Shown here piece after piece: positions 1 to 7,649 of a stretch of 40,786 bases of DNA; position 1 is the stretch's first letter; each line of letters begins with the position of its first letter. Both the position numbers and the translations under genes were made by a program. The notes below the pieces were generated by a model. That model ran no database searches. It worked only from the letters and a program-made list of their open reading frames with translations, and was not told the origin of the DNA. Where the stretch lies: contig JAGQMN010000006.1 of assembly GCA_020428645.1 (NCBI GenBank), positions 1 to 40,786 of the forward strand, in the 5' to 3' direction. Source of the DNA: Patescibacteria group bacterium. GTDB taxonomy: Bacteria; Patescibacteriota; Minisyncoccia; Phycocordibacterales; UBA1006.

Positions 1-393
1 CCAGGTGATGTCTTTAAGAATATCACTATAAATTTGTTTCACAGCTTCAATTCCATAGTACTCACGGATAAAACCCTGAACCCCATCAGTTTTGTAGAGG
101 TTCTCAAGTTCAGGCATGATGTTTTGTAACGTTACCTTTTGTCGTTCGATGATCCCCTCGATTTTCTCTGGGTGTGCTGCTCGGTAGTAGGTTTTCCACC
201 CACTCTTCTCGGTGAACATGAGCCCCTTTTTGATGAGTCGATCGACAATGTCGTATACTGTGGTTCGTTTGATTTCAGAATTTTGAGCAATTTTCAAAAT
301 ACTGGTCTTGCCAAGCGATAGGGAGGTGAGATAAATCACCGCCTCTTTTTCCTCAAGTCCAAGCGATATGAGTTTTTCTTTCAAATTATCCAT
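1..393 (-). CDS. TrmB-family transcriptional regulator, C-terminus cut by window edge
   Basis: The first 131 residues are present; the gene runs off the left edge. The start is the ATG at 393, giving MDNLKEKLISLGLEEKEAV. Residues 10-75 form a TrmB/MarR-like winged helix (LGLEEKEAVIYLTSLSLG, then KRTTVYDIVDRLIKKGL as the recognition helix and wing). Residues 80-110 (HPEKIEGIIERQKVTLQNI) look like the helical linker of TrmB proteins. The family binds DNA and usually senses sugars through a C-terminal domain, which is outside the window. A -10-like TATTAT lies 9 nt upstream of the start (403-408, minus strand). The gene is divergent from the secreted protein at 533, and a 39-bp inverted repeat lies between them. 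The fold call is secure; the effector is unknown. Confidence 0.85.
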   Translation of the reverse strand, partial: MDNLKEKLISLGLEEKEAVIYLTSLSLGKTSILKIAQNSEIKRTTVYDIVDRLIKKGLMFTEKSGWKTYYRAAHPEKIEGIIERQKVTLQNIMPELENLYKTDGVQGFIREYYGIEAVKQIYSDILKDITW

Positions 394-418
394 AATATGT
401 CGATAATAACGACAACAT

Positions 419-457
419 AAAAATCATTACTATATATTTACTATAGTAATGATTTTT
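419..457. repeat. 16-bp perfect inverted repeat in a divergent promoter region
   Basis: Arms 419-434 and 442-457 are exact reverse complements around a 7-nt loop. Inside lies a fully symmetric 12-mer TTACTATAGTAA at 438-449. TrmB-type regulators bind short palindromes of the TACT-n-AGTA kind, so an autoregulatory operator for the flanking TrmB gene is a reasonable inference. A transcription terminator is less likely because the stem is almost all A/T and no gene ends here. Confidence 0.6.
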
Positions 458-475
458 ATAAAAAAGTCGACATTT

Positions 476-504
476 TTGACGGTATCTAAGACGGGCTTTA
501 AAAT
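476..504 (+). promoter_or_regulatory. Sigma-70-like promoter of the 533 gene
   Basis: TTGACG at 476-481 and TAAAAT at 499-504 are separated by 17 nt. The predicted leader is about 22 nt, A/T rich and without Shine-Dalgarno. The promoter begins 19 nt after the inverted repeat ending at 457. Confidence 0.6.
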
Positions 505-532
505 TTAAATAAATCACTTTAAAAACTAGATT

Positions 533-1093
533 ATGCAAAAAACAATTTTATTAATGATGTTTATAGTAATTGCAGCAACATCATTTTCTCAGTCACTGCT
601 AACACCTTACTCTATTTATTCGGTTGAGAGTGATAATGTACTCCCAGTTATTTTACTTAATGGGAAAAAAGAGCTTTCAGGGAAGTTTGATCTCATCTAT
701 ATTGCCTACATTAACAAGAATATTGCCAAGACAATGGTTGGTTTTTCTTACCAGCCGGAACATTGGTTCAGACTTGGTTTAGTCGCTGGTGTAGAGAAAA
801 GTACTGCCGGTTACAGGATAGGTACTAACGTATGGTTAGGAAAAGACAAGTACTCTCTATTAGTCATAGCTGATAAGGGGAGAGGTGTAAAAAATTATTT
901 CTACCATGCCATGGGTACCTATCAGTTGAATCAAAACGTTGATGTTGGTATCAATGCATGGCGGTTTCATGGTATTGGTCCCCACATTGGTTACAAGTTT
1001 TCAAAACTAGAAACAAGAGTTTGGTTTGCACCTCTGTATGATAGTGAATTTGAACAACCTCGTATTGTGTGCGGTTTGAATATAAAAATTTAA
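533..1093 (+). CDS. Small secreted protein of unknown function
   Basis: 186 residues. An N-terminal signal peptide (MQKTILLMMFIVIAATSFSQ, cleavage near 20-21) predicts export. The rest is rich in aromatic and beta-prone segments (YSIYSVESDNVLPVILL, FRLGLVAGVEKSTAGYRIG, RVWFAPLYDS) and has no cysteine motif apart from one C near the end. The alternating pattern recalls small outer-membrane beta-barrel proteins of Bacteroidota, but I cannot assign a family. It is AT rich compared with the neighbouring dehydrogenase and has an A-rich SD-less leader, like the other accessory genes here. It ends at a terminator shared with the convergent FAD gene. The ORF is secure; the function is not recognised. 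Confidence 0.75.
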   Translation: MQKTILLMMFIVIAATSFSQSLLTPYSIYSVESDNVLPVILLNGKKELSGKFDLIYIAYINKNIAKTMVGFSYQPEHWFRLGLVAGVEKSTAGYRIGTNVWLGKDKYSLLVIADKGRGVKNYFYHAMGTYQLNQNVDVGINAWRFHGIGPHIGYKFSKLETRVWFAPLYDSEFEQPRIVCGLNIKI

Positions 1094-1110
1094 ACAATAA
1101 CAACGATAAT

Positions 1111-1141
1111 AAAACCCCGCGAATATTCGCGGGGATTTTTT
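1111..1141. terminator. Bidirectional terminator between 533 gene and FAD oxidoreductase
   Basis: A perfect 20-bp palindrome at 1115-1134 (CCCCGCGAATATTCGCGGGG) is flanked by AAAA on the left and ATTTTTT on the right, so it works for both converging genes. The FAD gene stop codon lies in the T-run. Confidence 0.9.
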
Positions 1142-2894
1142 ACGCCAAATATTTTGTGATGTCGTCTTTCGTCATACCAATTTTCTTGCCGGGGTTGAAA
1201 ATGTTATTTGGATCGAAGATGTCTTTGATGCGTTTGAATACCCGCATCATATCGTCACCAAACATTTGTGGAAGGTATGGAGTGCGGACGATACCATCAT
1301 TGTGTTCGGCAGTGATTGACCCACTGTACTCAAGCACCAGTTCGTACACACGGTCGGAAATCTCAACGATCTTTGCCTTATTCTCTGGTTTATTCATGTC
1401 AACGAGCGGAATGATGTGGAAGTTTCCATTTCCAAGGTGTCCCGCGATGGTGTAGAGAAACTCGCTTTGATATTCATTCAGAATGTTAACGAGGCGAGGG
1501 AGGTACTGTGGCAGGTGTTCTGGATTCACCGCAATATCATCGATGAACGGCGCGGTGCGTGTTCCTGAACCAGCTGTACGTGATTTTTTGGAATGTTCGG
1601 TCAACAACTTGAAACTGTCATGGCGGAAGTCCCAATATTTTTGTGAAGCCTTGCCTTTGACGATGAACGCTTTCAATTTTGGCATCGTTGTTTGTATATC
1701 GTTGAACTCAGCGACAACGTCTTGGTGAACTTTTTCAGCATTCTGGTCAGCGCTCTCGGCAAGTACTACAAATTTTGGTACACCACCCGTAATCGCCATC
1801 CAAAATTCTGGCAGAAATCGTGCTGCATACCGAAGTGCTGGGAAGAATCCTTTATCTTTGATGAAGTCGCGGAAGAACTTGATTCCGATTTTAAAGGTGT
1901 GGTCGTCGTACAGCTCGATCGTGTCGAGATCGTGTTTTTGTAACACCTCAACAATTTTTGGTAGTTGACTCAGTTCGTTCACGAACATCACCACCATCTC
2001 TTCTTTTTCTTCTGCCGGTACGAGTTTGTAGGTGATTTCAGAGATAATACCAGTGGTACCCTGTGCACCGACGATTACTTTTGTGAGGTCAAACGTTCCA
2101 TTACCATTTTCAAAGTCTTCGATAGACTGTGCATCGACAACATCCCAAATCAAATATCCTGCTGAATTTTTGGTGGTTGTTGGACGCCGGTCCTGGATCA
2201 GGTTCCAGTTTTCTTTGATCAGTTCGTACACTTCACGCGCAATGTTTCCGAGATACGAACCGTTCTCAATGGTTTCTCGAAGTTCGTCATACATCATTGG
2301 TTTGAGAACATACTCGTTGCCATCAGCGAGAATTACCTTGAGGCTCGCTACGAAATCTTTGTTCTGACCATATTTCAATGATTTTTCACCAGCTCCGTTG
2401 TTGGCAACCATACCGCCCAGCGCACAGAGTTTGCGAGATGCAGGAAAGGTCGGCATGAGCATTCCGCGGGTGAGCGTCTTTTCTTCAAACGGAATATAGC
2501 GCATACCTGGTTGTGCGGTCGCAGTTCCTACGATTGGGTAGGCGAATCCATCTCGGTGTGTTTGCATGCCAAAATCCCCAACCTCGGTTTTAATGTATTC
2601 ATTCATGTAGCGCGTCACATCAACGATAATTGAATGATTGAGAGATCCACCTGACATACCCGAACCAGCAGCGCGCGCAGTGAGGGTGAGTTTTCCATCG
2701 TTATTTTGATTATATTCGTTTACAAAGGTAATAAGTTTTTGAATATCATGTGCGTTTCGTGGATACACAACGAGATCAGGCATGATGGTAAACAGTGACC
2801 AGTCGGTTGCATGGCTGGTGAGTTCGTTTTCATCAATAGTTACATCCCCATCTATTCGGGTGGCTAGTGTTTCTGCAATATCACCGTAATTCAT
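1140..2894 (-). CDS. FAD-linked oxidoreductase (GlcD/D-lactate dehydrogenase type)
   Basis: 584 residues. The N-terminal FAD-binding PCMH domain (about 35-230) shows AAGSGMSGGSLN near 75-86 and GGMVANNGAGEKSLKYG near 158-175. The C-terminal FAD-oxidase C domain shows GHLGNGNFHIIPL near 485-497 and HNDGIVRTPYLPQMF near 531-545, the conserved His/Asn substrate-side motifs of the family. Members oxidise 2-hydroxyacids such as D-lactate or glycolate. In a fermentative CPR-like cell, D-lactate turnover is plausible but inferred. No C-terminal Fe-S (CCG) domain is present, so the electron acceptor is unknown. Start ATG 2894: an extended -10 (TGATATACT) lies 6 nt upstream, predicting a leaderless mRNA. 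It is divergent from cca. Confidence 0.9.
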   Translation of the reverse strand: MNYGDIAETLATRIDGDVTIDENELTSHATDWSLFTIMPDLVVYPRNAHDIQKLITFVNEYNQNNDGKLTLTARAAGSGMSGGSLNHSIIVDVTRYMNEYIKTEVGDFGMQTHRDGFAYPIVGTATAQPGMRYIPFEEKTLTRGMLMPTFPASRKLCALGGMVANNGAGEKSLKYGQNKDFVASLKVILADGNEYVLKPMMYDELRETIENGSYLGNIAREVYELIKENWNLIQDRRPTTTKNSAGYLIWDVVDAQSIEDFENGNGTFDLTKVIVGAQGTTGIISEITYKLVPAEEKEEMVVMFVNELSQLPKIVEVLQKHDLDTIELYDDHTFKIGIKFFRDFIKDKGFFPALRYAARFLPEFWMAITGGVPKFVVLAESADQNAEKVHQDVVAEFNDIQTTMPKLKAFIVKGKASQKYWDFRHDSFKLLTEHSKKSRTAGSGTRTAPFIDDIAVNPEHLPQYLPRLVNILNEYQSEFLYTIAGHLGNGNFHIIPLVDMNKPENKAKIVEISDRVYELVLEYSGSITAEHNDGIVRTPYLPQMFGDDMMRVFKRIKDIFDPNNIFNPGKKIGMTKDDITKYLA

Positions 2895-2900
2895 GTGCGT

Positions 2901-2909
2901 AGTATATCA
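2901..2909 (-). promoter_or_regulatory. Extended -10 of FAD gene (leaderless)
   Basis: On the minus strand TGA-TATACT (TATACT at 2901-2906) is followed by 6 nt and the ATG at 2894. Transcription would start at or next to the start codon. Confidence 0.6.
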
Positions 2910-2936
2910 GTTTATTGCTATTTATATGTAGCTTCA

Positions 2937-2942
2937 TATACT
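2937..2942 (+). promoter_or_regulatory. -10 box of cca (leaderless)
   Basis: TATACT at 2937-2942 followed by 6 nt and GTG at 2949. The box fixes the start of cca and lies back to back with the promoter of the divergent FAD gene. Confidence 0.55.
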
Positions 2943-2948
2943 AGAGTT

Positions 2949-4448
2949 GTGAACCAAGAATTCAAAAGTAAAATCCCTGACAACACACTATGGACGGTAC
3001 AGCAGCTCAAAACTGCTGGTTTTGAAGCCTACATTGTGGGTGGATGTGTGCGTGATGTTCTCCTTGGTCGTGCGCCGAGTGATTGGGATGTGACGACAAA
3101 TGCAACACCTGAACAGATTATCGAGGTGTTTGAAAAAACCGATCGGCGTGTCGTGTACGAGAACAACTTTGGCACCGTTGCGATTGTGAATAAAGACCTC
3201 GAACATGATGATCCGAGTTACGCTATTGAAATTACCCCATACCGTACCGAGGGCACGTATACTGACAACCGTCGTCCTGACGAGGTGACGTTTTCAACTG
3301 ATATTCATGAAGACCTCAAACGTCGCGACTTCACGATTAATGCAATGGCATATGATCCAACGAGCGACACCTTGATTGACGATTTCGATGGGCAGAGTGA
3401 TCTTCAGGAACGCATTATTAGAACCGTTGGCGATGCGAACGAACGATTTACTGAGGACGCTCTCCGCATCATGCGAGCGGTACGATTTTCGGCGCAACTC
3501 GGTTTTGTGTGGGATAGCGCGACGGTATCGGCTATTCGTGATCACGCTGAACGATTAACAAACATTTCGGCTGAGCGTATTCGTGATGAATTGATCAAAA
3601 TTATTGACGCACCATTTGCGATGGATGGTGTTATTAGTTTACATAAACTTGGTCTACTAGCACATATTCTCCCTGAACTCGAAGAGGGGATTGATTGCGA
3701 CCAGGGTGGTGCACACATGTATGACGTGTGGATACATAATGTGAAATCGCTCGAACATGCAACGAATAAAAATTATCCGCTCCATATCAAAATTGCTGCG
3801 CTCCTCCATGATGTTGGTAAACCGCGAACACGCCGTGCTGCGAATGGTCGGGGCACCAAGGAGTGGACGTTCTATGGTCACGAAGTCGTCGGGGCAAAGA
3901 TGACGCGCGATATTATGAAGCGTCTCAAGTTTTCAAAAGACATGATCGAACAAGTCGAGAAACTTGTTCGCTACCACATGTTTTTCTCTGATCCTGACGC
4001 GATTACCTTGTCAGCAGTTCGGCGTATGGTAAAAAATGTTGGACAGGATCTGATTTGGGATTTGATGGATTTGCGTACGTGCGATCGCATCGGTACCGGA
4101 AGGCCCAAAGAAAAACCGTACCGACTGCGTAAATATCACGCTATGATCGAAGAGGTTATGCGTGATCCGATTAGTGTCGGTATGTTGAACATCAACGGGG
4201 ATATTATGGTTGGTGAAATGGGATTGCATCCCGGACCGAAAATGGGGTGGGTGCTCCACGCGCTCCTTGAAGAAGTGCTCGAAGACCCAACGTTGAACAC
4301 CCGTGAGTATTTAGAAAAGCGTACACGTGAACTATGGGAGCTTACTGATGACGAAGTGAAAAAGCTCGGACAGGCTGGCAAAGAAAAAAAAGACGAGGAA
4401 GAGTTCCGAGAAATAAAAAAGCTTCATAGGAAGCATAAGGTGGATTAA
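2949..4448 (+). CDS. cca: CCA-adding enzyme / poly(A) polymerase family with HD domain
   Basis: 499 residues from GTG 2949. Class II nucleotidyltransferase: GGCVRDVLLG near 30-40, DWDV near 45 carrying the metal-binding carboxylates, then KRRDFTINAMAYDP and the tRNA-binding region with RFTEDALRIMRAVRFSAQLG. The second half is an HD phosphohydrolase-like domain (ALLHDVGKPRTRR near 284-296, FYGHEVVGAKM, VRYHMFF). It builds or repairs the 3' CCA of tRNA in the cytoplasm. A longer reading frame begins with GTG at 2895, but that start lies upstream of the -10 at 2937-2942, so GTG 2949 is preferred. The C-terminus is a charged Lys/Glu tail. No tRNA gene in the window, so nothing here tests whether CCA is encoded. 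Confidence 0.92.
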   Translation: MNQEFKSKIPDNTLWTVQQLKTAGFEAYIVGGCVRDVLLGRAPSDWDVTTNATPEQIIEVFEKTDRRVVYENNFGTVAIVNKDLEHDDPSYAIEITPYRTEGTYTDNRRPDEVTFSTDIHEDLKRRDFTINAMAYDPTSDTLIDDFDGQSDLQERIIRTVGDANERFTEDALRIMRAVRFSAQLGFVWDSATVSAIRDHAERLTNISAERIRDELIKIIDAPFAMDGVISLHKLGLLAHILPELEEGIDCDQGGAHMYDVWIHNVKSLEHATNKNYPLHIKIAALLHDVGKPRTRRAANGRGTKEWTFYGHEVVGAKMTRDIMKRLKFSKDMIEQVEKLVRYHMFFSDPDAITLSAVRRMVKNVGQDLIWDLMDLRTCDRIGTGRPKEKPYRLRKYHAMIEEVMRDPISVGMLNINGDIMVGEMGLHPGPKMGWVLHALLEEVLEDPTLNTREYLEKRTRELWELTDDEVKKLGQAGKEKKDEEEFREIKKLHRKHKVD

Positions 4449-4449
4449 A

Positions 4450-4480
4450 AAAACCCCGCACAAACTGTTCGGGGTTTTCT
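4450..4480. terminator. Bidirectional terminator after cca
   Basis: Stem AAAACCCCG (4450-4458) pairs with CGGGGTTTT (4470-4478) around an 11-nt loop. A-run on the left and T-run on the right let it serve cca and the convergent 4502-5005 gene. Confidence 0.85.
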
Positions 4481-4501
4481 ATTGTCCAAATCGTCGGGCT
4501 A

Positions 4502-5005
4502 TTATCGGCCAAGGTTATTTTCTGGCAACCAACCAACCCGGATCTTGGTACGATTCGTTGTAGCAGTTTCGCTAAGTTCATTAATGCTAACCGTGTCCTC
4601 AGGCACATTTGGGCCCTCCGATCCCTGGTATTGGTCGTTATTAAGGCCAGCCGTATATTCAGGCAATGCTGGGCCTCTCTCTTTATTGGCAACAAGATAA
4701 TAATTTTTTTGATCGGCAAGTTCTTTTTGATACTTGCGATTCAAAACCGGTTTTTGGATATACGCATTCTGGATAGGATAGTAGTAATGCGCATTTTTGT
4801 AAAATTCATCAGCTACAACAATTTCAAGCAGTTGTGCTTGATACATTGTGCTGTTCAGTGTCGCTACTTCCACGATGACGGTGGTGTCATCTGCATTTTG
4901 GAAGTTGGGATTTTCGTCTGCTGTTGGTGCAGACCTTCCCATTTCTGCATTAGCAGCCGGTGCTAAGAATAGCAACGCTGCTAGTAACCAAAAAAGTTTT
5001 CTCAT
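4502..5005 (-). CDS. Secreted protein of unknown function
   Basis: 167 residues with a clear signal peptide (MRKLFWLLAALLFLAPAANA, cleavage near 20). The mature part is Asn/Gln/Tyr rich (NSTMYQAQLLEIVVADEFYK, AHYYYPIQNAYIQKP) with an acidic, Pro-containing tail ending in TKIRVGWLPENNLGR. No cysteine, no repeat, no family recognised. It uses the accessory-type start: TTGTAA/TAGAAT promoter and a leader of about 100 nt without Shine-Dalgarno. It is convergent with cca. Real gene by signal peptide, promoter and flanking terminators; function unknown. Confidence 0.75.
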   Translation of the reverse strand: MRKLFWLLAALLFLAPAANAEMGRSAPTADENPNFQNADDTTVIVEVATLNSTMYQAQLLEIVVADEFYKNAHYYYPIQNAYIQKPVLNRKYQKELADQKNYYLVANKERGPALPEYTAGLNNDQYQGSEGPNVPEDTVSINELSETATTNRTKIRVGWLPENNLGR

Positions 5006-5148
5006 AGAAACGTTTGTTAGTTAAGTTAATTAATTTTTTTGAGGTTCATTACTTTTTTGCATATCTCATGCCTATCCTGTGGCGAACCATTTACCACATA
5101 ATGTTCTTGCTTGATTCTAACACAAACATTTATTTTTACAAATAAAAA
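5006..5148 (-). promoter_or_regulatory. Promoter and structured leader of the 5005- gene
   Basis: On the minus strand TTGTAA (5136-5141) and TAGAAT (5114-5119) are 16 nt apart, the latter preceded by TGT as an extended -10. The transcript would carry a leader of about 100 nt with two small hairpins (a TGTGGT/GCCACA stem and a GCAT/ATGC stem). No known riboswitch motif recognised. Confidence 0.45.
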
Positions 5149-5180
5149 GTAGGCAACCAGATATACATCCAATTGCCTAC
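5149..5180 (-). terminator. Terminator of the 5192-6079 gene
   Basis: GTAGGCAA (5149-5156) and TTGCCTAC (5173-5180) are exact complements. On the minus strand the stem is followed by TTTTTATTT. Confidence 0.8.
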
Positions 5181-5191
5181 GTTATAGGTTT

Positions 5192-6079
5192 CTATTTTTT
5201 TTCTTGTTGATCCTCTGGTTTCACCACAGGGTTACCCTCTGTGGTAAAGGTCAACCCACCGTTTCCGTCTTTTGTGAAGGTAAAACCATGCCCTTTTTGA
5301 GAAGCGGTGTCGATTGCCTTTTCAAGGAGTTCATTATCGCTCGTGTCATATTCTTCTGGGTTGAATTCGGAATGTTGACGCGATACATAATAAAGAATTA
5401 TTCCTAACCACAATAGAACCAAAATTTTCCAAAGGATATCCCAAAAACTGGTATCATCAGAAATCTTATCAACTGATGGTATGCTTTCTTGATTTGGATA
5501 GTTTTGTGTCGGTTCGATGTATACGTCTTTGGTGACCCCTGGTTCAGGTTTTGTCGAAACTGATGCAACAACATCGTTTTCGTCAGAAATATTATCATAT
5601 TGAGGAGCTCGCACATACGCCTTACCAACATTGCCTTGAACCAACAGATTTAAATTAGTTGGTACGTAGTTCACGACTACATCAAATGTTGATATAGGAC
5701 GCACGGATACCGGCAAGGTTGTTTTCCAATGAGAAGGAATAAAAATTTCTTCACCGATTGAAAGACGAACCATGGGTTCTCTACCATATCCGCGATCACG
5801 ATAGTAGAGACGGGATGGAGACATATTGTTCATGTGAAACAATACTTCCCAATTCCAACCGCTACCGGTGGCATATTCTGCGATATCCCATAATGTCGTA
5901 CCCTCTATCACTTCGACTGATATAGCAGTCTCTTGTAGTGGTTGTGTATCAACCTCTTGTTCATACAAGGTTACAGTAGGTTCGCTTAAGCGAATAATAT
6001 CGCCTGGTTTAATTTCTTTCTCGGTTGAACAAGCAAGTGAAACAATGGCAATAATGAAAAGGAAAAGTGTTTTTTTCAT
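5192..6079 (-). CDS. Putative lipoprotein with LysM-like domain and C-terminal membrane segment
   Basis: 295 residues. The N-terminus MKKTLFLFIIAIVSLACST resembles a lipoprotein signal, with Cys near 17, although -3 is Ser instead of the usual Leu. Residues 55-118 look LysM-like (EGTTLWDIAEYATGSGWNWE, then IGEEIFIPSHW), similar to peptidoglycan-carbohydrate binding modules in envelope proteins. A transmembrane segment follows near 213-232 (FWDILWKILVLLWLGIILYY), then a charged tail with FTFTKDGNGGLTFTTEG. Lipid anchor and late membrane span together are unusual. AT rich, accessory-type start (AAAAACCAGAAATC before ATG). Probably cell-wall associated; exact role unknown. Confidence 0.75.
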   Translation of the reverse strand: MKKTLFLFIIAIVSLACSTEKEIKPGDIIRLSEPTVTLYEQEVDTQPLQETAISVEVIEGTTLWDIAEYATGSGWNWEVLFHMNNMSPSRLYYRDRGYGREPMVRLSIGEEIFIPSHWKTTLPVSVRPISTFDVVVNYVPTNLNLLVQGNVGKAYVRAPQYDNISDENDVVASVSTKPEPGVTKDVYIEPTQNYPNQESIPSVDKISDDTSFWDILWKILVLLWLGIILYYVSRQHSEFNPEEYDTSDNELLEKAIDTASQKGHGFTFTKDGNGGLTFTTEGNPVVKPEDQQEKK

Positions 6080-6129
6080 GATTTCTGGTTTTTGATTTAT
6101 TTATACTGTTTTTAAATTTTCTAATACAT

Positions 6130-6157
6130 ATAATACACATATTTGACAAATTGTCAA
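6130..6157 (-). promoter_or_regulatory. Promoter of the 6079- gene with palindromic -35 region
   Basis: Minus-strand TTGACA (6152-6157), 16-nt spacer, TATTAT (6130-6135). The -35 sits in a perfect 15-bp palindrome, TTGACAAATTGTCAA at 6143-6157, which could be an operator. Confidence 0.55.
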
Positions 6158-6169
6158 TATATTAACAAA

Positions 6170-6201
6170 ATAAAAAACACTCGCATGATCACGCGAGTGT
6201 T
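6170..6201 (-). terminator. Terminator of the 6216-6734 gene
   Basis: AACACTCGC (6176-6184) pairs with GCGAGTGTT (6193-6201). On the minus strand it is followed by TTTTTATTTTG. Confidence 0.85.
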
Positions 6202-6215
6202 ATTTTGTGGTTGTT

Positions 6216-6734
6216 TTATTTTAAGATTTTCTGACTTGCCTGTCTAACCATTTTCTCAAATCGTCCATCGAGGTTGATAATTTGGAAAACGTTGGAGCTT
6301 CCCAAAAACGTAGCGAGTGTTTGACAGTCATCCAAGCTCAATTGTTGATCTGATTGAATTTTTTTGTATACAGCAGGTGAAAGCTTTGAGCTGTCTTTGT
6401 TCCTGTTTCTTATCAGTTCATTAAACCCACATTTCAGTGCGTGATGGTCAACACTCTCCTCAAGGAATTCCTCGTAGAACCTTCGAAGAGCTTTTGATGA
6501 CCGAGTAATTTCACTGACTTGGTTGCCAATGATGGCTTCCGGTCCCATGGTTGAATCACCTGCAGGAGGTTCTTTGAGGGGTACGATGTTGTTCACACCA
6601 TGGATAAAACCTAAGAGGAAGGCAACCCCTTCTTTTAAGTTAAAATTTGCTCTGTAGTCGGTTGGAATGCTGTATAGACTTTCGAGCCCAGCTTCCAGAC
6701 CTTGAATGTAAATATTATAATATGTTTTTGACAT
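6216..6734 (-). CDS. Cytoplasmic protein of unknown function
   Basis: 172 residues, no signal peptide or membrane span. Mostly helical by eye (YNIYIQGLEAGLESLYSIPT, KALRRFYEEFLEESVDHHAL, VYKKIQSDQQLSLDDCQTLA). No catalytic motif or family recognised. Own promoter (TTGACT/TTATAT) and own terminator make it a single-gene unit between the LysM-like lipoprotein and exonuclease III. The start ATG 6734 follows an A-rich leader ending in TTTTAAAAACCGACATT, matching the accessory start context. Codon use is AT-leaning relative to the exonuclease. Probably acquired; function unknown. Confidence 0.7.
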   Translation of the reverse strand: MSKTYYNIYIQGLEAGLESLYSIPTDYRANFNLKEGVAFLLGFIHGVNNIVPLKEPPAGDSTMGPEAIIGNQVSEITRSSKALRRFYEEFLEESVDHHALKCGFNELIRNRNKDSSKLSPAVYKKIQSDQQLSLDDCQTLATFLGSSNVFQIINLDGRFEKMVRQASQKILK

Positions 6735-6768
6735 AATGTCGGTTTTTAAAAGTTACAATCTTAATTTC

Positions 6769-6797
6769 ATATAATAATATTTAAGTTGTTTAGTCAA
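6769..6797 (-). promoter_or_regulatory. Promoter of the 6734- gene
   Basis: Minus-strand TTGACT (6792-6797), 17-nt spacer, TTATAT (6769-6774). It is placed directly after the stop codon of the upstream exonuclease gene. Confidence 0.55.
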
Positions 6798-7580
6798 CTA
6801 TTTGAGTGTGATACCAACAGGGCAGTGATCAGAACCCATTATCTGATCGTAGATGGTTGCCTCTTTAATTTTTTTCTGCAGTTTTTTTGATACGAAAAAG
6901 TAATCAATTCTCCACCCAATGTTACGCTGGCGCGCGGCGGAACGGAATGACCACCAGGTGTACTGTATGGTTTTAGGATGGAGTTCACGAAAGGTATCTA
7001 TGAACCCAGCATCAATAAGATTCGTGATACCTTCGCGTTCCTGATCAGTGAACCCAGGACTTCCCGGATTTTTTTCAGTCGTGCGGTTTGCATCAGGTCG
7101 TGCAATGTCGATGTTGTTGTGGGCTGCGTTGAAGTCCCCACAGACCACGACTGGTTTCTTTTTTTCAAGTTTCTTTAAATGCTTCAAGAACGCAACATCC
7201 CACTGTTTGTGTCGGAGTTCGAGTCGTGCGAGATCAGGTTTCGCATTCGGTGTGTAGATGTTTACCAGGATGAATTCATCAAACTCGGCATTCATAATAC
7301 GACCCTCATTATTGATTGGTGAATCTTCCATACCGAACCACACTTTTTTTGGTTCAATTTTTGAGAAGATGGCCGTTGATGAATAACCCTTTTTCTCGGC
7401 ACTGTGATAGTAGTCGTAGGGATAGTCAGGGAAGATGGTTTCGTCCACCTGGTCGGGTTGTGCCTTGGTTTCTTGTAAACAGATAATATCAGGTTTGGTG
7501 ATGATATTTAAAAATTCGAGTGTTCCTGGTTTATCTTTCCACGCTCGAAACCCGTTTACGTTCCATGAGATGATGCGCAT
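6798..7580 (-). CDS. xth: Exodeoxyribonuclease III (AP endonuclease)
   Basis: 260 residues, the usual family length. All landmark motifs are present: RIISWNVNGFRAW at 2-14, CLQETKAQ near 34-41 with the metal-binding Glu, VVCGDFNAAH near 144-153, RRIDYF-like WRIDYFF near 223-229 and the closing SDHCPVGI with catalytic Asp-His near 249. It cleaves DNA at abasic sites and trims 3' ends in base-excision repair. ATG 7580 lies 7 nt after an extended -10 (TGT-TAAAAT), so a leaderless mRNA is predicted. No obvious terminator of its own; the promoter of the next minus-strand gene follows at once. Confidence 0.95.
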   Translation of the reverse strand: MRIISWNVNGFRAWKDKPGTLEFLNIITKPDIICLQETKAQPDQVDETIFPDYPYDYYHSAEKKGYSSTAIFSKIEPKKVWFGMEDSPINNEGRIMNAEFDEFILVNIYTPNAKPDLARLELRHKQWDVAFLKHLKKLEKKKPVVVCGDFNAAHNNIDIARPDANRTTEKNPGSPGFTDQEREGITNLIDAGFIDTFRELHPKTIQYTWWSFRSAARQRNIGWRIDYFFVSKKLQKKIKEATIYDQIMGSDHCPVGITLK

Positions 7581-7587
7581 ACGTATA

Positions 7588-7596
7588 ATTTTAACA
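7588..7596 (-). promoter_or_regulatory. Extended -10 of xth (leaderless)
   Basis: Minus-strand TGT-TAAAAT (hexamer 7588-7593), 7-nt gap to ATG 7580. Confidence 0.5.
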
Positions 7597-7649
7597 AATT
7601 TATTGCTTTTTTAAATATTCTACGTATTCTGATACAAACTCACACTTGT

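Noticed and set aside
419-457. Inverted repeat as a terminator
   Set aside because: No gene ends here, and the stem is almost purely A/T. An operator fits the divergent layout better.
2895-2948. Upstream GTG start for the CCA-adding enzyme, adding 18 residues
   Set aside because: This stretch holds the divergent -10 boxes of both flanking genes, and the extra residues do not resemble the family N-terminus.
6143-6166. Plus-strand promoter from TTGACA at 6143
   Set aside because: No plus-strand gene lies downstream; the box arises from the palindrome that contains the minus-strand -35.
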